Shown here: in pieces, positions 18,718-26,975 of the stretch | Position numbering within the stretch: the stretch's first letter is position 1 | Layout: each line of letters starts with the position of its first letter | NCBI GenBank assembly: GCA_020629035.1 | Contig: JAHDEC010000011.1 | Location: 55,385-119,384 of the forward strand | Source of the DNA: Saprospiraceae bacterium | GTDB lineage: Bacteria; Bacteroidota; Bacteroidia; Chitinophagales; Saprospiraceae | Direction: 5' to 3' | Length of the DNA: 64,000 nucleotides | Made by a program: the position numbers and the translations under genes | The notes under the pieces: model-generated | What the model saw: only the letters and a program-made list of their open reading frames with translations | Told to the model about the DNA's origin: nothing | Databases searched by the model: none

Positions 18718-19252
18718 CGATACACGCATAAAGCATTTTGGTAAGCGCCTAAGGGCTATTTCTCTGGACAAATTATTGATATTTCCTGATTTAGATCCAG
18801 CAGCTAGGTACAAGTGCACCGTGGTTTACAATAAACAAATACAGTCCATAAGTATTAGACCCTATCAGCTAAAATCTATCAAAAAACTAAAACTTGTACA
18901 CGCCGATGAATTAGGCTATGATTTTAAGTTTCATGACAGAACACAATTAACTAACTGCTATGGGAAAAAGAGCTCTGCAGATGATGTCATGATTATTAAA
19001 AATGGCTTGGTCACCGATTCTTTTTATGCAAATTTTGTGTTTGAAGATAAGAATGGATTATTCACTCCTAGCCATCCACTTCTATTCGGTACCACAAGAA
19101 CTAGATTGCTAGAGGAAGGTCGCATAACTGAAAGGCTCATCCACGCAAAAGATTTAAATAAGTACGACAAAGTCTACCTAATCAATGCCATGATTGATCT
19201 AGGTGAGATTGTTATTGATCTTAGAGCGAAAGATGTTTTAGTTGATCCTTGA
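18641..19252 (+). CDS. pabC: aminodeoxychorismate lyase-like class IV PLP enzyme
   Basis: 203 residues, short class IV aminotransferase fold. Start ATG 18641 gives 'MSQFIETIRFQKGKAQHVAYHQQRF', the usual opening with the arginine of the substrate site. A lysine in 'DRTQLTNCYGKKSSADDVMIIKNG' is a candidate PLP-binding residue, followed by 'VTDSFYANFVFE' and 'TRTRLLEEG'. Expected reaction: 4-amino-4-deoxychorismate to p-aminobenzoate plus pyruvate. It overlaps the 3' end of pabB by 77 bp in another frame, so the two are translationally linked. Confidence 0.85.
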   Translation: MSQFIETIRFQKGKAQHVAYHQQRFDDTRIKHFGKRLRAISLDKLLIFPDLDPAARYKCTVVYNKQIQSISIRPYQLKSIKKLKLVHADELGYDFKFHDRTQLTNCYGKKSSADDVMIIKNGLVTDSFYANFVFEDKNGLFTPSHPLLFGTTRTRLLEEGRITERLIHAKDLNKYDKVYLINAMIDLGEIVIDLRAKDVLVDP

Positions 19253-19271
19253 TTTATTTTTTGCGTAAATT

Positions 19272-19589
19272 TTATTGAACTAACATTTCGTTGATGACCT
19301 TTTTAATTGCGATGATAGTTTTTACATTTATTTGTCCCATTTGCTTTATGACTCTTTTTTGATCGATGGTTCTAATTTGATCTATAGCTATCATACCATT
19401 TATCTGGTTGGAATTTAGTTGGACTCTAGTTGGGTAATTCTTTTTGTTGCTCGTTATTGGGGCTATAATGACTGTATTTAAGGTAAGGTTCATTTCATCA
19501 GGAGAAACAATAATACATGGTCTAGTCTTCTTGATTTCGCTTCCTATTGTAGGATCTAAATTGACCAATACAATTTCATATTGATTCAT
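19272..19589 (-). CDS. mazF: MazF/PemK-type toxin endoribonuclease
   Basis: 105 residues, normal MazF length. Family marks: 'YEIVLVNLDPTIGSEIKKTRPCIIVSPDEMN' at the N-terminus (glycine-Ser-Glu loop and RPC/IIVS strand), 'TVIIAPITSN' and 'GMIAIDQIRTIDQKRV', the last carrying the acidic/arginine residues of the active face. MazF enzymes cut single-stranded RNA at short specific sequences. It overlaps the antitoxin by 4 bp and is convergent with pabC. Confidence 0.9.
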   Translation of the reverse strand: MNQYEIVLVNLDPTIGSEIKKTRPCIIVSPDEMNLTLNTVIIAPITSNKKNYPTRVQLNSNQINGMIAIDQIRTIDQKRVIKQMGQINVKTIIAIKKVINEMLVQ

Positions 19590-19819
19590 AATTCTTCCTC
19601 TTCAAAAAAGTCTGGAATCAGTTTTTCCTCATCTCTATCATTTGTAATGTTACGTAACTCAATTGCCCAATTTTCTCTCGGTTTTTTAACTGGTCTTAAT
19701 TCTATGTAATCTGACTTTAAAACTAATTCAACAGAATTATTGATTTTATATTCCTCTAATATCGCTTTTGGAATCCTAATCCCTTTTGAATTGCCCACCT
19801 TTATAACATTTAGCTTCAT
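19586..19819 (-). CDS. mazE: AbrB/MazE-type antitoxin
   Basis: 77 residues. The N-terminal swapped-hairpin AbrB/MazE DNA-binding domain is clear: 'VIKVGNSKGIRIPKAILEEYKI' then 'VELVLKSDYIELRPV'. The acidic C-terminal tail (about 55-77, ending FFEEEEL) is what wraps MazF in this family. Order antitoxin then toxin, with a 4-bp ATGA-type overlap, is typical. The palindrome just upstream of the start probably serves as its operator. Confidence 0.9.
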   Translation of the reverse strand: MKLNVIKVGNSKGIRIPKAILEEYKINNSVELVLKSDYIELRPVKKPRENWAIELRNITNDRDEEKLIPDFFEEEEL

Positions 19820-19828
19820 TGTTCCTAC

Positions 19829-19842
19829 ATTGTAACTACAAT
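19829..19842. promoter_or_regulatory. palindromic operator candidate of mazEF
   Basis: ATTGTA-AC-TACAAT: perfect 6-bp inverted arms around 2 bp, centred 16 bp upstream of the mazE start. On the minus strand a TTTG lies about 19 nt upstream of the TACAAT half, so the palindrome overlaps the likely -7 region. MazE-MazF complexes are known to repress their own promoters by binding such palindromes; binding here is inferred. Confidence 0.45.
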
Positions 19843-20077
19843 TTAAAATATTTCAAATTCAAATACAAGGATTCATGTGCAATTTATTGGATGGGACTTT
19901 CCAAAAGGTAAAAATATGGAAACTAATATGTTAAGAACTTTAACAAACGGACTGTTTAAACATAAATTCGATTGCTAGGCCTAAGCAAAATTTTAAAAGA
20001 TTCTTAATAGTGATAACAGCCAAGTTATATCCAAGAGTATTATTTAACTTTATCCATAGAAATATAAAAAAAGCGTC

Positions 20078-20944
20078 ATGAAATTATACCTACTAACTTG
20101 CCTTTGTTGCCTTACAGCTATGAGCATCAAAGCACAAAACAAATCTGAAACTACCACTCGAGTAATCATCGAAATGGAAGAAAATGTTAACGGTACCATT
20201 ACTAAAGAAAAAAGGGTTTTAGAGGGTGAAGAAGCTGAGAAATACCTCAAAGAAAACGAGGTTGAAACCCAAGCTGAAAATGTAGAAATCGAAATCGAAG
20301 AAGAAGTTGAGGGCATTCAATCAATCAACATAAATGATGATGGAGAAAATAGAAAGTATAAGGTAGTGACCATAGATGGTGATATGAAAAAAGTGCTGGA
20401 ATGGGATGGAGAAGGAGAGATGCCAAGAGAAATGAAAAAACTCATGAAAAAGTATGATATAGATGTAGAATCAAACGGAGAAGAACGAACAATCACCATC
20501 ACAAATAATGACAATGTTGATGAGCAACAGGTCCGACAAAGGATAAAAATGAGAACAACTGATGGAAGAGAACTTGAATGGAATGGAGAAGGAGAAATGC
20601 CTGAAGAAATGCAAGAAATAATGGAAAAGGAAGGAGGAAGTCCTCATTCATACGTTTTCAAAAATGAAAAAGAGTTCTTTAAAAAAGACCCTAACAAGGC
20701 ACGACTTGGTGTAATGATTAAGGAAGAAAATGGAGTAGTCGTTGTTGATGATGTAGTGGATGATTCACCCGCTTTAAAAGCAGGCATCCAAGCAGGAGAT
20801 CACATTGTCAAAGTAGATGATACATCCATAGACTCATTTGATCGATTAGTAGCTGAGATGGGAACATTAAAGCCAGGTGACAAAATTGATGTAATTATTA
20901 AGATCGGAGGAGTAAAAGAAAAAACGATTAAGGTTCAGCTATAG
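20078..20944 (+). CDS. secreted acidic PDZ-domain protein
   Basis: 288 residues with a signal peptide (about 1-20, ending SIKAQ). Residues 28-200 are highly charged and Glu-rich and contain an internal duplication: the block EW-D/N-GEGEMP-x-EM occurs at about 108-119 and 167-178. Residues 208-288 form a PDZ domain ('ARLGVMIKE...GVVVVDDVVDDSPALKAGIQAGDHIVKVD'), the type found in HtrA and related periplasmic proteins, but no protease domain is attached. Possibly a periplasmic adaptor or scaffold. Monocistronic, ending at a hairpin shared with the convergent GT39 gene. Confidence 0.85.
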   Translation: MKLYLLTCLCCLTAMSIKAQNKSETTTRVIIEMEENVNGTITKEKRVLEGEEAEKYLKENEVETQAENVEIEIEEEVEGIQSININDDGENRKYKVVTIDGDMKKVLEWDGEGEMPREMKKLMKKYDIDVESNGEERTITITNNDNVDEQQVRQRIKMRTTDGRELEWNGEGEMPEEMQEIMEKEGGSPHSYVFKNEKEFFKKDPNKARLGVMIKEENGVVVVDDVVDDSPALKAGIQAGDHIVKVDDTSIDSFDRLVAEMGTLKPGDKIDVIIKIGGVKEKTIKVQL

Positions 20945-20964
20945 AATAAAAATTTTGGTGTAAT

Positions 20965-20997
20965 AAAAGGGGAAATGTCATTGATGTTTTCCCTTTT
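20965..20997. terminator. bidirectional terminator between convergent genes
   Basis: AAAAGGGGAAA (20965-20975) pairs with TTTTCCCTTTT (20987-20997) with one offset, making an A/G-rich hairpin with T-rich ends on both strands. It lies 20 nt after the PDZ gene and directly at the end of the convergent glycosyltransferase gene, so it can serve both. Confidence 0.65.
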
Positions 20998-20998
20998 G

Positions 20999-22573
20999 TC
21001 ATTTTAAAATATACCCCATCCGGTCAAATTCCCGAATCCGAAAACTATCCACTGCCAAGTCGCGCAAAGAATCCACAGGATAGGTATAACTGTCATAAAT
21101 CAAGGGACGAGCACCAACTATTTCTTTAGTGCGCTCATTAGCTTTCATGCTAGCTGCAGCTAAGTAAAATGAACTCGTACGATCCATTCTGGAATCACCA
21201 TAAATAGCAAAATCTGGGTACTGCTCAGCAATACGCTTGGCGTCTTCCCTAACTATACTCCCTAAATCATCATTGACTCTTGTAGGAATAATCACTCCAT
21301 TAAACCAGATACGAATGACCAGTAGACCCACTATCATAGCAGGAAGCATCACCTTGGGTTGTTTCCAACTAACAAAAGCTAGGGCTAAACTAGACAATCC
21401 CGCAAAGCCACACCAAATAAGATAGTAATCGATCGCCTGAACTTTCTCTTCAAATAAACTATACAAAATTCCGATACCCGCTATAGCTAACAAGCTAAAC
21501 AACATGTACTTTAGGTAGCTTATCCATCGTGTATTTGCCTCCCAATGCAACTTGAGTAGATATAAAAAAAACGTAAAGTAAACCGGAATGAGCATGATAA
21601 TGTACCGTGGATAAACGCCAGGCGAAACCCAATAAACAGTGATATTAGCTAAAAACATGATCGCATTAAATGCAATAAATTCATTAGCAAAGGCCTTTTT
21701 GACTAGCTTGACATTGAACAACAAAAGGCTCAGTAATGACCAAGGTAAAAAGTGAAATATATTTTCAAATGGATAACTAAATAGGTGCAAAAAAGAATCT
21801 AATAAGCCGTTACTTACCACCGTCCTTCTTAGTGATTGATCAAGTAAAGGTCCCAATGCTTCCTGTACATCATTATATTGGTAATACACAAAATAGTAAC
21901 CACCTATGAGTGCTGCTAATATCGCAAAACCTAAGACATGGCTTAAGTGGAAAAAGCCCTTCCATTGTCGTTTCCACAAGTAATAAGCACCAAACGAAAG
22001 TGCTAGAAAAACTAGGGATGGAAAGCCCTTCATTAAATAACCCACAGCCGTTAAAAAGTATACGGTCGATGTTTGCCAATATCGCTTTTCTCGAAGACTA
22101 AAGATCAATACAATACTTAAATAAGTGAGCATCGAATAGGAAATATCGATTAAAGCTAAAAACGAATCCCAAAACAAAATCCGACCACATGTCAAGAACA
22201 TCATACTATTAATAAATGCCCAGTACTTGCCCAAATGCTCCTTGGTCATACGATATATTAGACCTACAAAAAGCAGTAAAAAAAGAAAATTTGGAAGTCG
22301 ACTGGTCCATTCGTTTGCTAGGCCTGTTAACCAATAACTAAAGGCTATTACCCAGTTGTATACCGGTGGTTTATAGTAATAGAAATCACCATTTATAGTC
22401 GGCACAAAATATTGGCCAGTATCTAACATTTCTAGGGCAACAATCGCTCTGATCGCCTCGTCTTCAATAAATGTGAGTGAACCTAAATGAATGAGTAGAG
22501 CAGGGAAAATAAGCAGGATAATGGCAATAATCCATATCGGCTTTATCGTAAATATATTATCCCTTTTGTTCAA
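20999..22573 (-). CDS. GT39/ArnT-like membrane glycosyltransferase
   Basis: 524 residues, around ten to twelve hydrophobic segments. The first periplasmic loop carries the acidic pair 'FIEDEAIRAIVALEM' and later 'FYYYKPPVYNW', the signature of polyprenyl-phosphate-sugar-dependent transferases of the GT39/GT83 (ArnT) type. A soluble C-terminal part follows from about 430. It probably transfers a sugar from a lipid carrier to an envelope acceptor; donor and acceptor unknown. Start is TTG at 22573 (LNKRDNIF), with no ATG before the first membrane segment, and it overlaps the M16 peptidase gene by 17 bp. Last gene of a minus-strand run. Confidence 0.82.
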   Translation of the reverse strand: MNKRDNIFTIKPIWIIAIILLIFPALLIHLGSLTFIEDEAIRAIVALEMLDTGQYFVPTINGDFYYYKPPVYNWVIAFSYWLTGLANEWTSRLPNFLFLLLFVGLIYRMTKEHLGKYWAFINSMMFLTCGRILFWDSFLALIDISYSMLTYLSIVLIFSLREKRYWQTSTVYFLTAVGYLMKGFPSLVFLALSFGAYYLWKRQWKGFFHLSHVLGFAILAALIGGYYFVYYQYNDVQEALGPLLDQSLRRTVVSNGLLDSFLHLFSYPFENIFHFLPWSLLSLLLFNVKLVKKAFANEFIAFNAIMFLANITVYWVSPGVYPRYIIMLIPVYFTFFLYLLKLHWEANTRWISYLKYMLFSLLAIAGIGILYSLFEEKVQAIDYYLIWCGFAGLSSLALAFVSWKQPKVMLPAMIVGLLVIRIWFNGVIIPTRVNDDLGSIVREDAKRIAEQYPDFAIYGDSRMDRTSSFYLAAASMKANERTKEIVGARPLIYDSYTYPVDSLRDLAVDSFRIREFDRMGYILK

Positions 22574-23804
22574 TCGGTAAATAAATTATTTCATTTGTTT
22601 TTTGCTCAGTAAAAAGACTTCGACTAATGCGTAACATTTGATCTGTGCTCACTTTTGCATAAGCGGCCATTTGGTCATTGATTAGTTGAGTACTTCCAAT
22701 GCTGTCAAAATACGCTAAACTCATGGCTTTATTCAAAATAGAAGTCTCAGAAAAGGCCATGTGCGAAACTAAGCTGTTTTTAATTTTTTGTAACTCATAG
22801 TCAGTAACTCCTTCTTTTTTCAATAATTCCAACTCATTCCAGATCGTTTCACGACATTGGTCAATCGAAACACCCTCAGCTGGTTTTGCTTCGATAATAA
22901 ATAAACCTGGTCCATGAGTCCCGGTGATGTAGATATTCACCGAAGTAAAAATAGCCTGGTCTATCACATATTTTTTATAAAACCTGGAGGTCTTACCGTA
23001 ACCCAATACATCTGATAAAAGATCATGAGCATAATAGTCTGGGTGGATGCGTTGGTGCATGGGAAAAGCCATCATAATGGAAGCAGTCGGTACATTGCCA
23101 TAAACCGTTCGGCTTCTTTTTGCTGTTTGATCAGGCTCATCACTTTCCAGTGATTTTACCTCGTGATTAGAATCAAAATCACCAAACCATTTATTGACTA
23201 AATCGAAAGCTTTATCATTACTTATATTGCCTGTAATAGCAATGGTAGCATTTGAAGGTTCGTAAAATTGCTCATAAAAATCAAGCGCGTTGGCTTTGCT
23301 GATAGATTCGACATGTTCAGGCGTATAACCTATGGTCGGCCATTTATAAGGGTATTTTTGATAACATAGATCACTTACATGATGCCACAAATCCCCATAA
23401 GGTCTATTTAAACAAGTTTCACCAAACTCTTCGATAACGACCTTTTTTTGTATATCTACATTTTTGTCAGACAAATCCAAAAACTTCATACGATCTGACT
23501 CTAACCACAAAGCCGTTTCGATGTTTTCAGCCGGTACAATGTCATAATAATTAGTGATGTCACAATTAGTAAATGCATTGTTTTCTCCACCTACTTCTTG
23601 CAGAGGCAAATCAAAATCTTCCACATGTTTAGACCCAGAAAACATCAAATGCTCAAACAAGTGAGCCATACCCGTTTGTTTAGCCTGCTCGTTTCTAGAC
23701 CCGACCTTATACAACACATTTACGATAGCTAATGGGCTACTTTTATCATAATGTGTAATGACCGTTAAACCGTTGGATAATTTTTTTTCTTGAAATGTTA
23801 CCAT
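22557..23804 (-). CDS. M16 family zinc metallopeptidase
   Basis: 415 residues from ATG 23804 (MVTFQEKKL); a TTG two codons earlier is the alternative. The inverted zinc motif HxxEH is intact ('AHLFEHLMFSGS', about 48-52), with the downstream Glu in 'KKVVIEEFGE'. Two-domain M16B subunit size, like mitochondrial-processing-peptidase-like bacterial peptidases. No signal peptide, so likely cytoplasmic or with a partner. Sits between aat and the GT39 gene in the same orientation. Confidence 0.88.
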   Translation of the reverse strand: MVTFQEKKLSNGLTVITHYDKSSPLAIVNVLYKVGSRNEQAKQTGMAHLFEHLMFSGSKHVEDFDLPLQEVGGENNAFTNCDITNYYDIVPAENIETALWLESDRMKFLDLSDKNVDIQKKVVIEEFGETCLNRPYGDLWHHVSDLCYQKYPYKWPTIGYTPEHVESISKANALDFYEQFYEPSNATIAITGNISNDKAFDLVNKWFGDFDSNHEVKSLESDEPDQTAKRSRTVYGNVPTASIMMAFPMHQRIHPDYYAHDLLSDVLGYGKTSRFYKKYVIDQAIFTSVNIYITGTHGPGLFIIEAKPAEGVSIDQCRETIWNELELLKKEGVTDYELQKIKNSLVSHMAFSETSILNKAMSLAYFDSIGSTQLINDQMAAYAKVSTDQMLRISRSLFTEQKTNEIIYLPIEQKG

Positions 23805-23850
23805 GATCAATTAAAATGGACCGCGAAGATAAAGTCTACAACTTATAAAG

Positions 23851-24525
23851 CTAATAGAACATTGATTTTCTTGGAAATTTTTGGTTTTCCATTAAGTGCT
23901 TCCAAAACGCTTCTTTGTCTATCATTTCAGCACCCATACTGATTAAATGCTTGGTTTCTTGTTGGCAATCTATCATGATAAATCCGGCTTCTGCTAAACG
24001 CTTTGCAAGAAATATAAGGGCAAGTTTAGAAGTATTAGGCGCAAGACTAAACATGGATTCACCATAAAATACTTTTCCAATACAAACACCATATAAACCA
24101 CCAACTAACTGATTGTTTTCGTAAACTTCTACAGAATGTGCATGTCCAGCTTTATGCAGATTTACATAAGCTTGCTTCATATCATTTGTAATCCAAGTGT
24201 CTTCCTGCCCTAATCGTTTAACCGTTTTACACTGTTCGATAACACTAGCAAAGTCATGATCAAACCTAAGATCAAAAGCTTCTTTTTTCAGGATGGATTG
24301 CATACTCTTGCTAACCTTGATCTTTGTGGGATATAAAACACATCTTGGTGATAAAAACCACCAAACAATTGGATCTCCAGCATTAAACCAAGGAAATATG
24401 CCTGAACTATAGGCTTGAATTAAGGTATTAACCTCTAGGTTGCCACCTACTGCAAGCAAGCCATCTTCTGTGGCTAAAAAAGGATGTGGGAAAAAAGGAA
24501 CACGGTGTTCTTGTAAAAGAAACAA
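23851..24525 (-). CDS. aat: leucyl/phenylalanyl-tRNA-protein transferase
   Basis: 224 residues, full family length. Start TTG 24525 (LFLLQEHRVPFFPHP), 5 nt after the clpS stop. Conserved parts seen: 'DGLLAVGGNLEVNTLIQAYSSGIFPWF', 'WFLSPRCVLYP', 'GHAHSVEVYENNQLVGGLYGVCIGKVFYGESMFS' and 'DCQQETKHLISMGAE'. The enzyme adds Leu or Phe from aminoacyl-tRNA to proteins with N-terminal Arg or Lys, creating N-degrons. Its immediate upstream neighbour is clpS, the adaptor that delivers such N-degrons to ClpAP, so both steps of the pathway are encoded together. Confidence 0.95.
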   Translation of the reverse strand: MFLLQEHRVPFFPHPFLATEDGLLAVGGNLEVNTLIQAYSSGIFPWFNAGDPIVWWFLSPRCVLYPTKIKVSKSMQSILKKEAFDLRFDHDFASVIEQCKTVKRLGQEDTWITNDMKQAYVNLHKAGHAHSVEVYENNQLVGGLYGVCIGKVFYGESMFSLAPNTSKLALIFLAKRLAEAGFIMIDCQQETKHLISMGAEMIDKEAFWKHLMENQKFPRKSMFY

Positions 24526-24530
24526 TGGAC

Positions 24531-24836
24531 TTATTCGCTTACGAATGTTTCTATAACTGCTGATAAACCTCGATCAACTAAAGCATCTTTCATAGGCTTT
24601 AATTGCTTGAAGGCACCTGTTTTTGCAGTTGCTTTTCCTTTAAAATGAATGATCAACGAAAGTTGCTCTGACTGTTCGAATGTATGATTACAAACTTCCA
24701 TCAGTGACTCTATCACCCAATCAAAGGTGTTATGATCATCATTATATATAATTAATTGAGCGGTTTCATTTATGGTTTGGGCCTCCTTTACTAATACTAC
24801 TTCTTCTTCGATCGAGTAGGTATTTTCTAATATCAT
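24531..24836 (-). CDS. clpS: ClpS N-degron adaptor
   Basis: 101 residues. ClpS core present: 'QLIIYNDDHNTFDWVIESLMEVC' with the Asp/Asn residues of the N-degron pocket, and 'AFKQLKPMKDALVDRGLSAVIE' near the C-terminus. ClpS binds proteins with N-terminal Leu, Phe, Tyr or Trp and hands them to the ClpA-type unfoldase. Located 17 nt after the peroxiredoxin gene and 5 nt before aat. The N-terminal extension, which governs hand-off to the unfoldase, is about 25 residues and rich in Glu. Confidence 0.93.
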   Translation of the reverse strand: MILENTYSIEEEVVLVKEAQTINETAQLIIYNDDHNTFDWVIESLMEVCNHTFEQSEQLSLIIHFKGKATAKTGAFKQLKPMKDALVDRGLSAVIETFVSE

Positions 24837-24853
24837 GTCAATAATTTAAATAA

Positions 24854-25321
24854 TTAACAAGAAGCTAATGTGCTCTTTATTTCTTCAAAGTTGGGTAAAT
24901 CTGTTGGTTTTTCCAACACTTCGGCATATCTAATTGTTCCTTCACCATCGATTACGAAAGCAGAACGCTTAGAAACACCTCGCATTCCAAAGGCAAAATC
25001 TGCATATAAACAACCGTACGATTGGCTCACTTCCTTGTTAAAATCAGAAAGCAAGTCTATGTTATATCCTTCTTTTTCTTTGAATTGTTCTAGTGTGAAA
25101 AGGGAATCTACAGAAACGCCTAAAACTTCTGCATTTAAACCTTCGTATTCCTTCTTTTCATCTCTTATTTGACACAATTCTTGAGTGCAGACCCCTGTAA
25201 ATGCTAAAGGAAAAAATAATAATACCACTTTTTTACCACGAAATGATTCGATTGATACTTCTTCTTTGTTGGTATTAAATAAGCTAAATAATGGAGCTTT
25301 GTCGCCTGGTTTTAAACTCAT
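24854..25321 (-). CDS. AhpC/TSA-family peroxiredoxin
   Basis: 155 residues. Thioredoxin-fold peroxidase with the peroxidatic cysteine in 'FPLAFTGVCTQELCQIRD' (about Cys45), preceded by the usual 'LFNTNKEEVSIESFRGKKVVLLFF'. The C-x4-C spacing at this site resembles AhpE/BCP-like enzymes; a second cysteine lies at the very C-terminus (LASC). Reduces hydroperoxides in the cytoplasm. First gene of the run with clpS, aat, M16 and GT39. Confidence 0.88.
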   Translation of the reverse strand: MSLKPGDKAPLFSLFNTNKEEVSIESFRGKKVVLLFFPLAFTGVCTQELCQIRDEKKEYEGLNAEVLGVSVDSLFTLEQFKEKEGYNIDLLSDFNKEVSQSYGCLYADFAFGMRGVSKRSAFVIDGEGTIRYAEVLEKPTDLPNFEEIKSTLASC

Positions 25322-25343
25322 GGAACGTGTTTTTTTGTTGGCG

Positions 25344-25351
25344 CAAATGTA
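25344..25351 (-). promoter_or_regulatory. -7 element of the peroxiredoxin-clpS-aat run
   Basis: On the minus strand TACATTTG, an exact TAnnTTTG match, ends 22 nt before the ATG. The -33 region is poor (no TTTG at the right distance), so confidence is limited. Confidence 0.4.
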
Positions 25352-25464
25352 ATTTATTTATCAAAGTCTCGCTTAGATTTTAATAAATAAAAATATTTAG
25401 GATGTGTAATTCACAAATACTAAGTTTCTTTGCACTGCAAATAATTTAACACACGACAAATTGT

Positions 25465-26346
25465 ATGTCTGAAACAAAGGATATTCGTTCATATGTGGAG
25501 TTACACATTGCTGTCTTGCTGTATGGCTTTACGGCAATTTTAGGCGATCTAATCAGTCTAAATGCACTAAATATTGTTTGGTGGCGAGTCTTATTAAGTT
25601 CGATAGTCCTTGTCTTTCTAGTGAGAATAACTAGTCTAATTCGTGATGTGGCTTGGCCTACCATTTTAAAACTATCTTTTGTAGGTGTTTTAATAGCCTT
25701 GCACTGGGTAACCTTCTATGGTGCTATTAAATTAGCTAATGCATCCATCGCATTGGTATGTTTTGGGACTACGCCTTTTTTTACCTCTTTATTTGAGCCT
25801 TTAGTTTTCAGAAAGCGCTTTGTGGGCTTGGATATCATGATCGGTTTGATTGTTATTCCTGCGATGATGCTTATTGTGTATTCAGTGGATCTCAGCATGC
25901 GACTAGGTATTTATGTTGGGGTCCTATCGGCAGCTTTGTCAGCCTTGTTTACTTCGCTTAGTAAACTTTGGATGGGAGATGTTTCTCCTTTTCGAGTAAG
26001 CTTTATCGAGCTGGCGAGTGCCTTTCTCTTTTTGTGTTTAGTAGTTCCCTTTTTTGTAGGTTCAATGTCGGATCTAATGCCCAAAGGAAATGATTGGATA
26101 TATCTAATTTTTCTGGCAGTTTTCTGTACTTGCTTGGCCTTTTATTTGACAGTTAGAAGTCTCAAGAAACTTTCCGCTTTTAATGTCAATTTAGCCATCA
26201 ATTTGGAGCCCGTTTACGGGATTTTGTTGGCCATTTTTATCTTAAATGAGCATAAGGAATTAAACCTAAACTTCTATATCGGTGCTTTTGTCATAATTCT
26301 TGCGGTATTTTCATATCCGATGATAAAGAAAAGGATTAAACAATGA
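25465..26346 (+). CDS. DMT/EamA-family transporter
   Basis: 293 residues with about ten hydrophobic segments in two EamA repeats (roughly 10-135 and 150-285). The 'WWRVLLSS' motif in helix 2 and 'NLEPVYGILLAIFILNE' in the second repeat are typical of drug/metabolite exporters. Substrate unknown. Overlaps the O-methyltransferase by 4 bp, which in turn shares a base with the next gene, giving a tight three-gene unit. Confidence 0.85.
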   Translation: MSETKDIRSYVELHIAVLLYGFTAILGDLISLNALNIVWWRVLLSSIVLVFLVRITSLIRDVAWPTILKLSFVGVLIALHWVTFYGAIKLANASIALVCFGTTPFFTSLFEPLVFRKRFVGLDIMIGLIVIPAMMLIVYSVDLSMRLGIYVGVLSAALSALFTSLSKLWMGDVSPFRVSFIELASAFLFLCLVVPFFVGSMSDLMPKGNDWIYLIFLAVFCTCLAFYLTVRSLKKLSAFNVNLAINLEPVYGILLAIFILNEHKELNLNFYIGAFVIILAVFSYPMIKKRIKQ

Positions 26347-26975
26347 CAGTAGACGATTCAGCTATTTTAAAATATTGTGAAGATCACAGTTCGCCTGTAG
26401 CTGACTATCTAAAAGCATTGGAGCGAGAAACACATATTAAAACCTTGAAACCAAGTTATATTTCTGGTTTTTGCCAAGGTCGTTTTTTGTCCCTAATCAG
26501 TCATCTTCATAAACCTAAATTTGTAGTGGAAATTGGCACGTTTACAGGCTATTCTACACTCTGTTTTGCAGAAGGTCTAGCGCCTAATGGAAAGATTCTC
26601 AGCTTTGAGATTAACCAAGAGTTAGAGCCTTTCCACACTTCATTCTTCCCGACAACTCCTTACCATGATCAAATTGAGATTAGGTATCAAGATGCCCTTG
26701 AAGGTTTAAATGAAATTAAAGATCAAATAGACATTGTCTTTATTGATGCAGCTAAGCGTGATTACAGCGAATTTCATGATTTGATTTGCTCCAAGGTTCG
26801 TAGTGGTGGTCTGATCATCGCAGATAATGTGCTCTGGAAAGGTAAGATTTTAGCGGGACAGGATAATAAAAGTGTAGCTTTAAGAGCTTATAATAAGAAG
26901 GTTTTAGAAGATGAGCAGTTGGTTAATATGCTGCTGCCCTTGTCAGATGGTTACCAGATTATGATTAAAAAATAG
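26343..26975 (+). CDS. class I SAM-dependent O-methyltransferase
   Basis: 210 residues, usual size of the COMT-like (Methyltransf_3) family. SAM motif I 'VVEIGTFTGYSTLCFAEGL' (about 61-79), 'IDIVFIDAAKRDY' with the metal-binding aspartate, and 'GGLIIADNVLWKG'. Methylates a catechol-like or similar hydroxyl using a divalent metal; substrate unknown. Embedded between the DMT exporter (4-bp overlap) and the FemAB-like gene (1-bp overlap). Confidence 0.9.
   Translation: MTVDDSAILKYCEDHSSPVADYLKALERETHIKTLKPSYISGFCQGRFLSLISHLHKPKFVVEIGTFTGYSTLCFAEGLAPNGKILSFEINQELEPFHTSFFPTTPYHDQIEIRYQDALEGLNEIKDQIDIVFIDAAKRDYSEFHDLICSKVRSGGLIIADNVLWKGKILAGQDNKSVALRAYNKKVLEDEQLVNMLLPLSDGYQIMIKK

Noticed and set aside
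19586..19589. mazEF as part of a mobile island
   Set aside because: No integrase, repeat, tRNA or composition change around it; simple presence does not show recent transfer.
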